Assembly (NCBI GenBank): GCA_913061435.1
Contig: CAJXUK010000001.1
Coordinates: forward strand, 1-64,000
Length of the DNA: 64,000 nucleotides
Reading direction: 5' to 3'
DNA from: an uncultured Thalassolituus sp.
GTDB taxonomy: Bacteria; Pseudomonadota; Gammaproteobacteria; Pseudomonadales; Oceanobacteraceae
In this document: positions 56,992 through 63,804 of the stretch, in pieces
How positions within the stretch are numbered: the stretch's first letter is position 1
Layout: every line of letters begins with the position of its first letter
Position numbers and translations under genes: made by a program
The notes under the pieces: model-generated
Database searches by the model: none
Seen by the model: only the letters and a program-made list of their open reading frames with translations
Told to the model about the DNA's origin: nothing

Positions 56992-57013
56992 TCTGTATTA
57001 ATTAAAAGCTGTA

Positions 57014-57761
57014 TTAAGCATCAGCAGGACTGATTACACCACGCCCACCTTTATTCAAAACGTGGGTGTAAATCATTGTTGTATTCACATCGGCATGGCC
57101 TAACAGCTCCTGCACGGTGCGGATATCGTAACCACTTTCTAATAAATGCGTCGCAAAAGAATGCCTAAATGTGTGACAGCTTGCGTGTTTATGGATATTT
57201 CTTAGCGAGAGCGTTAGGTAAATGCACAAATACAATACCTGTATTCAGTGCTTTTTGATGTAGCATCGTTATTCTATCTTTATTTCCCTTACCTTCTCTT
57301 ACTGTAATTTCTTTACGGCCAAAATCGATATCTTTAACACGAAGGCACAACGCTTCTTGTAGCCTTAATCCTGCACCATACATCAACAAAGCGGCCAGTA
57401 GAGGAGAACCTGTTAAGTGAGCAATAACTTGATTGGCTTCTTGTTTGCTAAATACGACTGGCAGCTTTTTAGCTTTCTTGGTTGTGTGCCAACTAGAAAT
57501 ATCGATTTCGTCAAACTTTAGAACCTGTTTATACAAGAAAACGAGAGCACTTAGTGCTTGTTTTTGAGTATTAACCGCTACGTTTTTATTTAGCACTAAG
57601 TGACTTAAAAATTGAGATATTTCAGTCCCACCCATTTCGGCAGGGTGGCGCATATTATGGAAGTATAAAAATTGTCGAATCCAGCCCCAGTATGAACGTT
57701 CTGTTGCCAAAGAATAATTGGCTAAACGAATGGCGTTGTTAAACTCTTGCTGAAGTCTCAT
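57014..57761 (-). pseudogene. intI: Integron integrase IntI, broken by internal deletion and frameshift
   Basis: The N-terminal part (57189-57761) reads [21 protein letters not shown], with the tyrosine-recombinase box I Arg in [17 protein letters not shown] and the [11 protein letters not shown] region. It stops at ALAKKYP. The C-terminal part (57014 to about 57200), in another frame, begins [19 protein letters not shown] (box II His/Arg) and contains the His/Tyr end [19 protein letters not shown] whole IntI has about 320 residues; here the stretch between ALARKYP and HKHASCH and some before it, including the integron-specific HxxH insert, is missing. Two frames cannot give an active enzyme, so it is a pseudogene. 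It points away from the cassettes, as integrases do. Confidence 0.9.
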
Positions 57762-57916
57762 AGGCTAATCCTTATGTATAAAACAAGGATAGATGGATGT
57801 GGCTGTTCGCCTATCAGTATTTAGGATTAATTGTTAGGTATTTGATAAATATAAGAAATTTAGCTTAGATAAATATAGCTTGGATTAACCGACAATGAGT
57901 ATAATTTGATAACGAA

Positions 57917-57943
57917 TTGACAAAAGCGACACCTGAATATAGT
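57917..57943 (+). promoter_or_regulatory. Candidate cassette promoter (Pc-like)
   Basis: TTGACA at 57917-57922 and TATAGT at 57938-57943 with a 15-base spacer, shorter than the optimal 17. It points into the cassettes. Position between intI and the first cassette suits a Pc promoter, but the short spacer makes it doubtful. Confidence 0.35.
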
Positions 57944-58023
57944 GTTGTTTTTCATTATTAACAGGGATAGTCGCATGATTTCAAAGGAAATTTCCTCTTG
58001 TTCGTCTTTCCCAGATATAAGTG

Positions 58024-58048
58024 TTTATGCGACATTGTGTCGTATAAA
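58024..58048. repeat. Inverted repeat near the putative attI core
   Basis: TTTATGCGACA and TGTCGTATAAA (one mismatch in 11) around TTG. It lies 6 bases before a GTTAAGG core. It could be an integrase-binding site or a LexA-independent regulatory element. Confidence 0.5.
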
Positions 58049-58104
58049 CCGCTGTTAAGGTAAATCAAAGTAGCAATGAAGCTTATATTTAAAATGGTGA
58101 ATAA

Positions 58105-58707
58105 ATGAAAATGTTAAAGACAATTGGGTTAATAGCTGTTTCAGCAAGCTTAATTACATCTTGTGCGTCGCTAAGGCCCACGAAAGAAATAACGGAAGGT
58201 TTTCGTGTTTATGATATAAAAGGGGCTTCAAGCTTAAGTGATGTGTCTCGTAGTCTAAAGACAGCGTTACAAGAAAATTCTGATAAAACTATTTTTTCTA
58301 ATAATATTCCTCCGCACCCTTTGCCAGAAAAACCAAATCGTTTTCAGGTAGTCAACCCATTTGCAAATTCAAATATGGGTGCATTATTAGCAGCACAGGG
58401 TAGTGCCATGAGAATTCCAAAATGTGAGGGCTCACCGTTTACCGGAATGACTCAAGATGATTTTGATGGCTCTGAAAATACAACATTCTTTGTATGTCTA
58501 CAGCCTTATACCGAAGGGTATCACATGGATGTTTATTATACGTTTACTAAAGTTTCTGGTGGGTTTACTCCTGAAGCATTAGGTAAATCGTTAGCTCAAT
58601 CAGCTTTTGGCGACAGCAGCCAGTTTATTCCAAGAACAATTGCAGATTTAGAAAAAGCAGTTAAAAGTACGGGAGCATCAATTAATCTAGTTGAGGCTTA
58701 CCCCTAA
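58105..58707 (+). CDS. Cassette 1: lipoprotein, unknown function
   Basis: 200 residues with a lipoprotein signal (MKMLKTIGLIAVSASLITSC; Cys20). The mature part has RVYDIKGASSLSDVSRSLKTAL and two further cysteines (PKCEGS, FFVCLQP) that could pair. No known domain is evident. It is the first gene of the integron array, between the attI-like region and an attC site. Confidence 0.7.
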   Translation: MKMLKTIGLIAVSASLITSCASLRPTKEITEGFRVYDIKGASSLSDVSRSLKTALQENSDKTIFSNNIPPHPLPEKPNRFQVVNPFANSNMGALLAAQGSAMRIPKCEGSPFTGMTQDDFDGSENTTFFVCLQPYTEGYHMDVYYTFTKVSGGFTPEALGKSLAQSAFGDSSQFIPRTIADLEKAVKSTGASINLVEAYP

Positions 58708-58723
58708 GCATTGAAATAAGAAA

Positions 58724-58828
58724 CCTTAACAAGTGCATCTTGCCGGATTTGGGTAAACTGTCACCTGTTTTGCATAAAGACGCAAAACAGCCGCCAATTC
58801 ACCCAAACCGCAAATGCAGGCGTTATGT
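58724..58828 (+). other. attC site 1
   Basis: About 105 bases. It starts CCTTAAC and ends GTTATGT, the inverse-core and core sites of an integron recombination site. The arms CAAGTGCATCTTGCCGGATTTG and CAAACCGCAAATGCAGGCG pair imperfectly, giving the folded single strand an integrase would use. Its spacer resembles that of attC site 5. Confidence 0.88.
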
Positions 58829-58851
58829 GGGCAGTTCATGAAGGGATTAGA

Positions 58852-59187
58852 ATGCCGAAAAACTTGACCGAAGCGAAGGACAAGCTTTTAAGCACGGAGT
58901 ACCCGCGTTGGCGTAATTTTTTATCGTGTGCGATTCTCGTGCTTGTCGTCACGGGCGCAGTATCGGCTTGGTGGTATGTCTATTACACGACCCCCGACGC
59001 TGAGTGCCACAAAGGCTTTTTGTATTTCTCTGTCATATGGTTGGCTGTGCAGTGGGTAGTCATTGGCTATCTATATCGCTACCAAAACATTCCGGCATTT
59101 GCTCGGGATGCGATCAAGCTGCAGATATTGTTAGGTAATATTTGGTTTGGGCTATTTCTTTTTTCGCTGCAGCCTTGTGCTCAGTAG
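58852..59187 (+). CDS. Cassette 2: small membrane protein
   Basis: 111 residues from the ATG at 58852 (MPKNLTEAKDKL), with AAGGG about 8 bases upstream; an earlier ATG at 58825 overlaps the attC core. Three hydrophobic stretches (FLSCAILVLVVTGAVSAWWYVYY, FLYFSVIWLAVQWVVIGYLY and ILLGNIWFGLFLF) suggest a three-span membrane protein. Not recognised. It is bounded by attC sites on both sides. Confidence 0.62.
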   Translation: MPKNLTEAKDKLLSTEYPRWRNFLSCAILVLVVTGAVSAWWYVYYTTPDAECHKGFLYFSVIWLAVQWVVIGYLYRYQNIPAFARDAIKLQILLGNIWFGLFLFSLQPCAQ

Positions 59188-59194
59188 CCCGCCC

Positions 59195-59279
59195 ACATAA
59201 CCAGTAGTTGTAGTTTGTTCCGGCCTGAGGCCTCCATCGGACGCCCCTGTGGGGGCGCCGCTAAACAAAAGCGTTAGGC
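59195..59279 (+). other. attC site 2
   Basis: ACATAAC ... GTTAGGC, about 85 bases. The inner part TAGTTTGTTCCGG can pair with CCGCTAAACA, and a GC-rich hairpin (GACGCCCCTGTGGGGGCGCC) forms the tip. Boundaries fit the end of cassette 2. Confidence 0.8.
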
Positions 59280-59308
59280 ACTAGAACCAAAAAATTGAGA
59301 ATATTCAA

Positions 59309-59575
59309 ATGAAGAAATATAAGGCATTTACAATAAATGATGATGGAACAAGAAATAAAATAGATGCCAATTCTATTGTTATTGAATTAACAGAAAATAA
59401 AATTATAGAGCTAGACTTGAATCCACAAGCAAATCATTTTGGTGGTTTACCTATAATCACCCCTGCAGATGAAGAACAAAATACATTCCCTGTGTTTAAT
59501 GTAAAGCCAGGTGCAAGTAATGTATTGCATATTTATGTTGAACATATCGAAATGAAAAAAAATGAAAAAGAATAA
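59309..59575 (+). CDS. Cassette 3: small orphan protein
   Basis: 88 residues; no signal peptide. Starts MKKYKAFTINDDGTRNKID and ends IYVEHIEMKKNEKE. It might be a small beta-rich domain (SIVIELTENKIIELDLN). No family recognised. The second small frame at 59562 overlaps its 3' end by 14 bases, suggesting translational coupling. Confidence 0.5.
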   Translation: MKKYKAFTINDDGTRNKIDANSIVIELTENKIIELDLNPQANHFGGLPIITPADEEQNTFPVFNVKPGASNVLHIYVEHIEMKKNEKE

Positions 59576-59663
59576 GTTATTATTATTTAGCTTAATCTTT
59601 GGAACTCTTGGATTATTGTTAGTGTTTGTAAAAGCAATTTGGTTGAAAATTAAAAATAATTAG
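59562..59663 (+). CDS. Cassette 3: 33-residue single-pass membrane peptide
   Basis: ATG-initiated frame MKKNKLLLFSLIFGTLGLLL then VFVKAIWLKIKNN. One hydrophobic segment flanked by lysines, as expected for a small inner-membrane protein. It overlaps the end of the upstream cassette gene by 14 bases and lies before attC site 3, so it fits a bicistronic cassette. It is too short to rule out chance. Confidence 0.4.
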   Translation: MKKNKLLLFSLIFGTLGLLLVFVKAIWLKIKNN

Positions 59664-59674
59664 TACAAAGAAAA

Positions 59675-59805
59675 GCCTAACACAGCGCTCAAGAGGGGCG
59701 GCAAGAGGCTATGCTGTTTGCCAAGCTCAAAGTTGAATTAAAACTTATAAATACTAAAGCAGTTTCAGGGTAAATCGCTTGCCGCCCCTTAGCTAAACGT
59801 TAAGT
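59675..59805 (+). other. attC site 3
   Basis: GCCTAAC ... GTTAAGT, about 131 bases. The arms GAGGGGCGGCAAG and CTTGCCGCCCCTT pair exactly over 12 bases or more. It ends cassette 3. Confidence 0.88.
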
Positions 59806-59858
59806 AATCTAATATTTTCTATAGCACCTATTAATTCAATAAACCGAGGATTTTTAAA

Positions 59859-60656
59859 ATGAAATTTAAACTAATAACCATATCCCTTTTAACACTTATT
59901 CTTACAGGTTGCCCCTTCTAAGGTGATAACGGAAATACTGGGGAAACAGGAGCAACTGGAGCAACTGGAGCAACTGGAGCAACTGGAGCAGCTGGAGAAT
60001 CAGGTGTTAATTGCTGGGACCTAAATGGCAATCGAAACGATGATATCGATGAAGACATCAATAAAGATGGCCTATGGAATGCTAATGATTGCTCTCTCGA
60101 CACTAGCTTTTCGCAAAATTCGAAAGTAGAGCTTAACCATCAGCATATTTGCGAGGTTTTAGCAAACTTAGGTCAATATCCAGAAGGCTGCCCGTCAGCT
60201 ATTCATACAGTCCCCACTGGTACATTAACAAGAATGACATCTGCGACATTTTTTGATGATGGTACAGGTAATACACTTCAAAGCTGTGCTAATAGCCCGA
60301 GAAACGGATTATTAAGCATAAACCTTCGAGATTTCGTAAACTCAGATGGTATTACCGTTAAGCAAGGTTGGTTTGAGGTAGAAGGTGGATATATAGCAAG
60401 TCAAGGAACTATGTCAATATTTGATGCTGTTAATGGTGGCTGCTCGGATCTCTGTGCTGCTGATGCAAATTGCATCGCTTCAGTAGCAGTTAGAAAAACG
60501 TCTGAAGCCTCATCTTGCCGATTATTTTATCATTCAGATACAGGTGGAAAGTATGAGCGATTTTGTGGCCTAGATATCCCTGGTGTCTACACTGCATCAA
60601 ATTTATGCAAGATTGGTCTTGGCAATGACGCTCTTTGGGCTGTTAGATGCCCATAA
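59859..60656 (+). pseudogene. Cassette 4: Gly-X-Y/cysteine-rich lipoprotein with an early TAA stop
   Basis: Reads MKFKLITISLLTLILTGCPF and then TAA at 59919-59921, two codons after the lipobox Cys. Past the stop the same frame stays open to 60656: GDNGNTGETGATGATGATG (collagen-like Gly-X-Y run, a 9-base unit repeated), CWDLNGNRNDDIDEDINKDG, then a cysteine-rich region (CSDLCAADANCIASVAV, CRLFYHSD) resembling a PAN/Apple-type pattern, ending WAVRCP. The homologue in cassette 7 keeps Asp where the stop is. Reinitiation at 60234 could make only the C-terminal domain without a signal. Probably a pseudogene; suppression of the stop is not excluded. Confidence 0.72.
59947..59998 (+). repeat. 9-bp tandem repeat encoding Gly-Ala-Thr
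   Basis: GGAGCAACT repeated four times followed by a GGAGCAGCT variant. Encodes a collagen-like Gly-X-Y run. The unit length is a multiple of three, so slippage would change length but not frame. Confidence 0.85.
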
Positions 60657-60664
60657 CAACGAAC

Positions 60665-60756
60665 ACTTAACAAGTTGCTTAAACGGAATAAAGACAGTTG
60701 GTTATCGCTGCGCGATTTTAACCAACCATTTTTATCCGCTTAGCAAGGCATTAACT
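60665..60756 (+). other. attC site 4 (degenerate core)
   Basis: Starts ACTTAAC; the arms CAAGTTGCTTAAACGG and CCGCTTAGCAAGGC pair. The terminal core reads ATTAACT instead of GTTRRRY, so the last G is lost. It may be poorly active. Confidence 0.7.
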
Positions 60757-60803
60757 GTAAAAAATAGTTGCATACATTAAAGTATCAGAATAGTATCACT
60801 CTT

Positions 60804-61061
60804 ATGAAAACAGAACTCGTAACTACATTAAAAAGGCAAGCTACTAAAATTTTAGCTGACCTACATCTCTCAAAAGAGCCTGTTCTTATTACTGAGCATG
60901 GCCAGCCTTCTGCGTATCTTGTCGACGTTGAAGATTATGAGTTAATGCAAAATAGAATGTCTATCCTAGAAGGTATTGCTCGTGGAGAGAGAGCGATTTT
61001 TGACGGGCGTATTTATTCAGAATCTGAAGCAGAAGAGAAAATGGGTAAATGGCTCAAATAA
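60804..61061 (+). CDS. Cassette 5: Phd/YefM-type antitoxin
   Basis: 85 residues from the ATG at 60804. N-terminal DNA-binding part KTELVTTLKRQATKILADL with the typical PVLITEHGQPSAYLVDVEDYE (Phd/YefM fold). The C-terminal tail (IYSESEAEEKMGKWL) would bind the toxin. It overlaps the ParE gene by 13 bases, as toxin-antitoxin operons do, and lies in its own cassette. Confidence 0.9.
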   Translation: MKTELVTTLKRQATKILADLHLSKEPVLITEHGQPSAYLVDVEDYELMQNRMSILEGIARGERAIFDGRIYSESEAEEKMGKWLK

Positions 61062-61366
61062 AATGGACTGAGCCAGCTCTTGATGATCTAAATGAAATAG
61101 CAGAATACATAGCTCTAGACAAACCTAGCGCAGCCAAAAAACTAGTTAAAGAAATATTTAAATCTGTAAAGCGTCTTAAAGATTTTCCTAATTCTGGCAA
61201 AATACCAGAAGAATTAGATAATTCTAGATACCGAGAAATTGTTGTTGGCCCTTGTCGAGTATTCTACCGAGTTGAGGTTAATATAGTTTACATACTTTAT
61301 GTAATGCGCAGTGAAAGAGCTTTACGCATTTACATTATCGAAGACCGGAATGAAAAAAACAGTTAA
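61049..61366 (+). CDS. parE: Cassette 5: ParE/RelE-superfamily toxin
   Basis: 105 residues. ParE-like: IKWTEPALDDLNEIAEYIALD, then FPNSGKIPEELDNSRYREIVVGPCRVFYRVE and RIYIIEDRNE. ParE toxins block gyrase, whereas the related RelE cut mRNA; the REIVVGPCRVFYRV pattern suits ParE. Starts 13 bases inside the antitoxin gene. Frame intact. Confidence 0.88.
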   Translation: MAQIKWTEPALDDLNEIAEYIALDKPSAAKKLVKEIFKSVKRLKDFPNSGKIPEELDNSRYREIVVGPCRVFYRVEVNIVYILYVMRSERALRIYIIEDRNEKNS

Positions 61367-61464
61367 CAAGGCCATCTTGCGGATCTCCGTTTTCTGTCAC
61401 CTTTTATGCAAAGAAACTCGTAAAAGTCGCCATCAAACTACGACCGCAAATAGCGGCGTTAATT
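61361..61464 (+). other. attC site 5
   Basis: AGTTAAC ... GTTAATT, about 104 bases. Arms CATCTTGCGGATC and GACCGCAAATAGCGGCG pair. The spacer shares CTGTCACCTTTTATGCA with site 1 (CTGTCACCTGTTTTGCA), so they are of one type. Confidence 0.85.
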
Positions 61465-61477
61465 GCCAAGGAGAGGT

Positions 61478-61894
61478 ATGACGATCAACTTCAAGGTAAA
61501 TCATCCCATCACCACTGACCAGTTCATCGGTCTACTGGAAAGCTCTACACTTGGAGAGCGTCGGCCAACCCATGATCGAGAATGTATGGAGGGGGTGGTT
61601 TCCAACTCTAATCTCGTCATAAGCGCATGGGATGGAGATTTGTTGGTCGGTATCGCTCGCAGCGTCACGGATTTTCACTATGCCTGCTATCTGTCAGATT
61701 TGGCAGTTCATCAGAGCCACCAAAGATCAGGAATAGGCAAACGATTGCAGTCACTGACCCAGGAGCAACTGGGGCCGCGCTGCAAATTGATACTCATCGC
61801 AGCACCAGCAGCCAATTCGTATTATGGTCAGTTTGGTTACACGCACAATGATCGTTGCTGGGTTCTTGATGCGGGGGTGACCATTGGCAATTAA
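61478..61894 (+). CDS. Cassette 6: GNAT-family N-acetyltransferase
   Basis: 138 residues from the ATG at 61478, with AAGGAGAGG just upstream. Acetyl-CoA-binding motif A is HQRSGIGKRLQ (Arg/Gln-x-x-Gly-x-Gly/Ala). LSDLAVHQSHQ and AANSYYGQFGYTHND complete the fold. Higher GC than its neighbours, so probably recruited from another source. Acceptor unknown. Confidence 0.88.
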   Translation: MTINFKVNHPITTDQFIGLLESSTLGERRPTHDRECMEGVVSNSNLVISAWDGDLLVGIARSVTDFHYACYLSDLAVHQSHQRSGIGKRLQSLTQEQLGPRCKLILIAAPAANSYYGQFGYTHNDRCWVLDAGVTIGN

Positions 61895-61988
61895 CAAGTC
61901 GCAGCAGTACGCGGCCGATGGCCGCCGGACGCCCTTTACTGGCGCCTTCGTCGCCACTCCAAGGTCGCCGCTGTTTGCGGCGTTAAGT
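61889..61988 (+). other. attC site 6
   Basis: AATTAAC ... GTTAAGT, about 100 bases, GC-rich. Arms CAAGTCGCAGCAG and CGCTGTTTGCGGCG pair. Overlaps the GNAT stop region. Confidence 0.85.
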
Positions 61989-62029
61989 TTTCCTTCTGCT
62001 ATACTTGTTACTATCTAAACTATGGAGGC

Positions 62030-62732
62030 ATTATAAAAATACAAATAAATAGAATTATATTAGTAGCTACCGTCGCAGCTCTACTATCAGGTTGCCCTTT
62101 AGACGGTGACAATGGCAATGCCGGACCTATAGGTGCTACACCCTGACGAAGATATAAATTCAGATGGCGCTTGGGATGTTAAGGACTGCTCTGCCACGCA
62201 ACAGTTCACTCAAAGCCAGGAGGCTACGCTTAATCATCAACATTTTTGTGAAGCTTTTGCTACTTTAGGCCAGTACCCTGAAGGATGCCCTTCTAATACT
62301 CATACTGTTCCCGCAGGCACACTGCAAAAGATCGGCCCAGCGGATTTTTACGATGATGGCAGTGATGGCTATGAAAGCTGCTCAAACGACCCTAGCAACG
62401 GGCTCTTGAGTATAGCTTATAACAGCACACTAGATCAGTCCTACTTTGAGTTAAAGGGCGGCTATATTGCTAGCCAGAGCACTATGGCACAGGAAGATGT
62501 TATTTTGAACGACGCTTGCTTTGATGCTTGTGATAATGATGCCAAGTGTATTGCTTCCTTTGCAACCAAGATAACACCAGAAGCATTTACTTGTTCTGTT
62601 TTTTATCACTCAGATACTGTCAGTGGATTCAGCTCACTTTGTGGCGTTAGTGGGTTCCCAGGTACAACACCTTCCGAACTCTGTCTTCTATCTCTTTCTG
62701 TCAATCAAGTGTGGTCTGCAAAGTGCCCGTAA
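62030..62732 (+). pseudogene. Cassette 7: paralogue of the cassette 4 lipoprotein, frameshifted in the Gly-X-Y region
   Basis: Lipoprotein start region reads (I)IKIQINRIILVATVAALLSGC, then PLDGDNGNAGPIGATP and TGA at 62144-62146. There is no ATG; GGAGG lies 1-5 bases before ATT/ATA codons, so the original start also appears lost. The rest is open in the +1 frame from 62133 to 62732: PDEDINSDGAWDVKDC, CPSNTHTVPAGTL, DFYDDGSDGYESCSND, then the cysteine-rich part (CFDACDNDAKCIASFA, CSVFYHSD) ending WSAKCP. Compared with cassette 4, the stretch with CWDLNGN is missing, so a deletion caused the frameshift. A pseudogene. Confidence 0.75.
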
Positions 62733-62791
62733 ACTTAACAAGCAAAGTCAGTCGGACGCGCTAACGCGCGCCGCTGTTTGAGGCGTTATGT
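62733..62791 (+). other. attC site 7 (short)
   Basis: ACTTAAC ... GTTATGT, only about 59 bases. CAAGCAAAGTCAGTCGG and CCGCTGTTTGAGGCG pair; the loop holds CGCGCTAACGCGCG, itself a hairpin. Compact type. Confidence 0.82.
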
Positions 62792-62836
62792 GTAGGTTGT
62801 CTGCCACACGCAATTAGCATAATAAGAGATGAATGA

Positions 62837-63376
62837 ATGCTTGAAGTTTTTATTTTAGCGGTGGCGCTTAGCATGGATGCTTTTGCTGTATCTATCGGTC
62901 TCGGTTCAAAGCACGTTAAAGCAACGAGATCACTTGCAATTATAGTCGCAATATACTTTGGCTTATTTCAAGCGCTAATGCCTTTAATTGGGTTTCTCGG
63001 AGGTAAAGGTGTTTTAGGGTTGGTCGAAGATTAGGCACATTGGGTTGCGTTTTTTTTTCTTGTTTTGATTGGCGGAAAAATGATTTATGAATCAATTACT
63101 GAGGGTATTGAAGAAGATATTGCACGGGTCACACATAAAATACTGCTCATATTAGCTATAGCTACAAGTATTGATGCAATGGCCGCCGGATTTACACTAA
63201 CACTTATTGAAGTAAATCCATTCATTGCTTGTGCAACAATTGGAGTCACAACATTTTTCTTTAGCTTGTTTGGTGTATTTGTCGGTGCTAAAAGTGGCAC
63301 ATGGTTAGAGAGTAAAGCTGAGTTCTTAGGGGGCATAATACTTATCCTAATCGGCTTTAAAATGTTACTGTTTTGA
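62837..63376 (+). pseudogene. mntP: Cassette 8: MntP-family manganese efflux pump with an in-frame amber stop
   Basis: The first part (62837-63034) is [22 protein letters not shown], the MntP signature with its Asp, through a second membrane helix, ending VLGLVED and TAG at 63032-63034. The same frame then continues [18 protein letters not shown] and, after 63065, [21 protein letters not shown] (the second Asp motif) to [12 protein letters not shown]. Only one nonsense codon interrupts an otherwise complete six-helix protein, so the damage is recent or a sequencing error is possible. A T9 run lies 15 bases after the stop. MntP exports Mn(II). It could also be read through by a suppressor. Confidence 0.82.
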
Positions 63377-63481
63377 ACCCTTGATATGAAGTTAAATACA
63401 CATAAAAATTTTGTGCAGTTGATGGCTGTAAGCTCCGGCCTACGGCCTCCACTCACAGCCACAACTGACAAAGGCGTTAGC
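63374..63481 (+). other. attC site 8 (left edge approximate)
   Basis: Ends GTTAGCA. CAGTTGATGGCTGTAAGC and GACAGCCAC-type arms (CACAGCCACAACTG) pair around CCGGCCTACGGCC. The left core is unclear; it may start at the mntP stop. Confidence 0.65.
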
Positions 63482-63540
63482 AGCAGTAAATGGACTAGCG
63501 ACATCTTGCTTCTTATATAATAAAGGTATATTTTTTATAT

Positions 63541-63804
63541 ATGAGCGAATTTGAGTATGGCCCACAAAAAAGTAAATCAAACCTAGATATACATGGCATT
63601 GACTTTGAGCAGGCTCAGAGACTTTGGGATGATGCAAACTTGGTTGAGATTTCAGCTAAAACTATAGATGAGCCGAGATCGCTAGTAATTGGTCTAATCG
63701 GTAATAAGCATTGGTCAGCTTTAATCACTTATAGAAACTCAACTATTCGTATAATTTCAGTTAGAATATCTAGAAATTCCGAGGTTTCGTTATATGAAAG
63801 CTAA
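63541..63804 (+). CDS. brnT: Cassette 9: BrnT-family toxin
   Basis: 87 residues. BrnT pattern FEYGPQKSKSNLDIHGIDFEQAQRLWDD, then RSLVIGLIGNKHWSALITYR and IRIISVRISRNSE. BrnT is a RelE-like ribonuclease. The antitoxin gene overlaps its 3' end by 11 bases. Intact. Confidence 0.9.
   Translation: MSEFEYGPQKSKSNLDIHGIDFEQAQRLWDDANLVEISAKTIDEPRSLVIGLIGNKHWSALITYRNSTIRIISVRISRNSEVSLYES

Larger units (their letters stand above)
57762..58104. other. attI-like region between intI and the first cassette gene
   Basis: 343 bases without a gene, in the place of attI. It carries two GTTRRRY-like core sequences, GTTAGGT at about 57828-57834 and GTTAAGG at 58054-58060, and an inverted repeat at 58024-58048 just before the latter. 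A possible cassette promoter lies at 57917-57943. Which core served as attI cannot be decided from sequence alone. Confidence 0.55.

Noticed and set aside
59947-59998. Short tandem repeats as a CRISPR array
   Set aside because: They are 9-base units without spacers and encode Gly-X-Y residues.
60234-60656. Independent gene start within cassette 4
   Set aside because: The frame is continuous from the lipoprotein start, interrupted only by TAA, and the homologous cassette 7 shows the full-length layout, so I describe one broken gene.
61751-61957. Minus-strand frame over the GNAT gene and attC 6
   Set aside because: Antisense to a well-supported gene and to a folded attC site.
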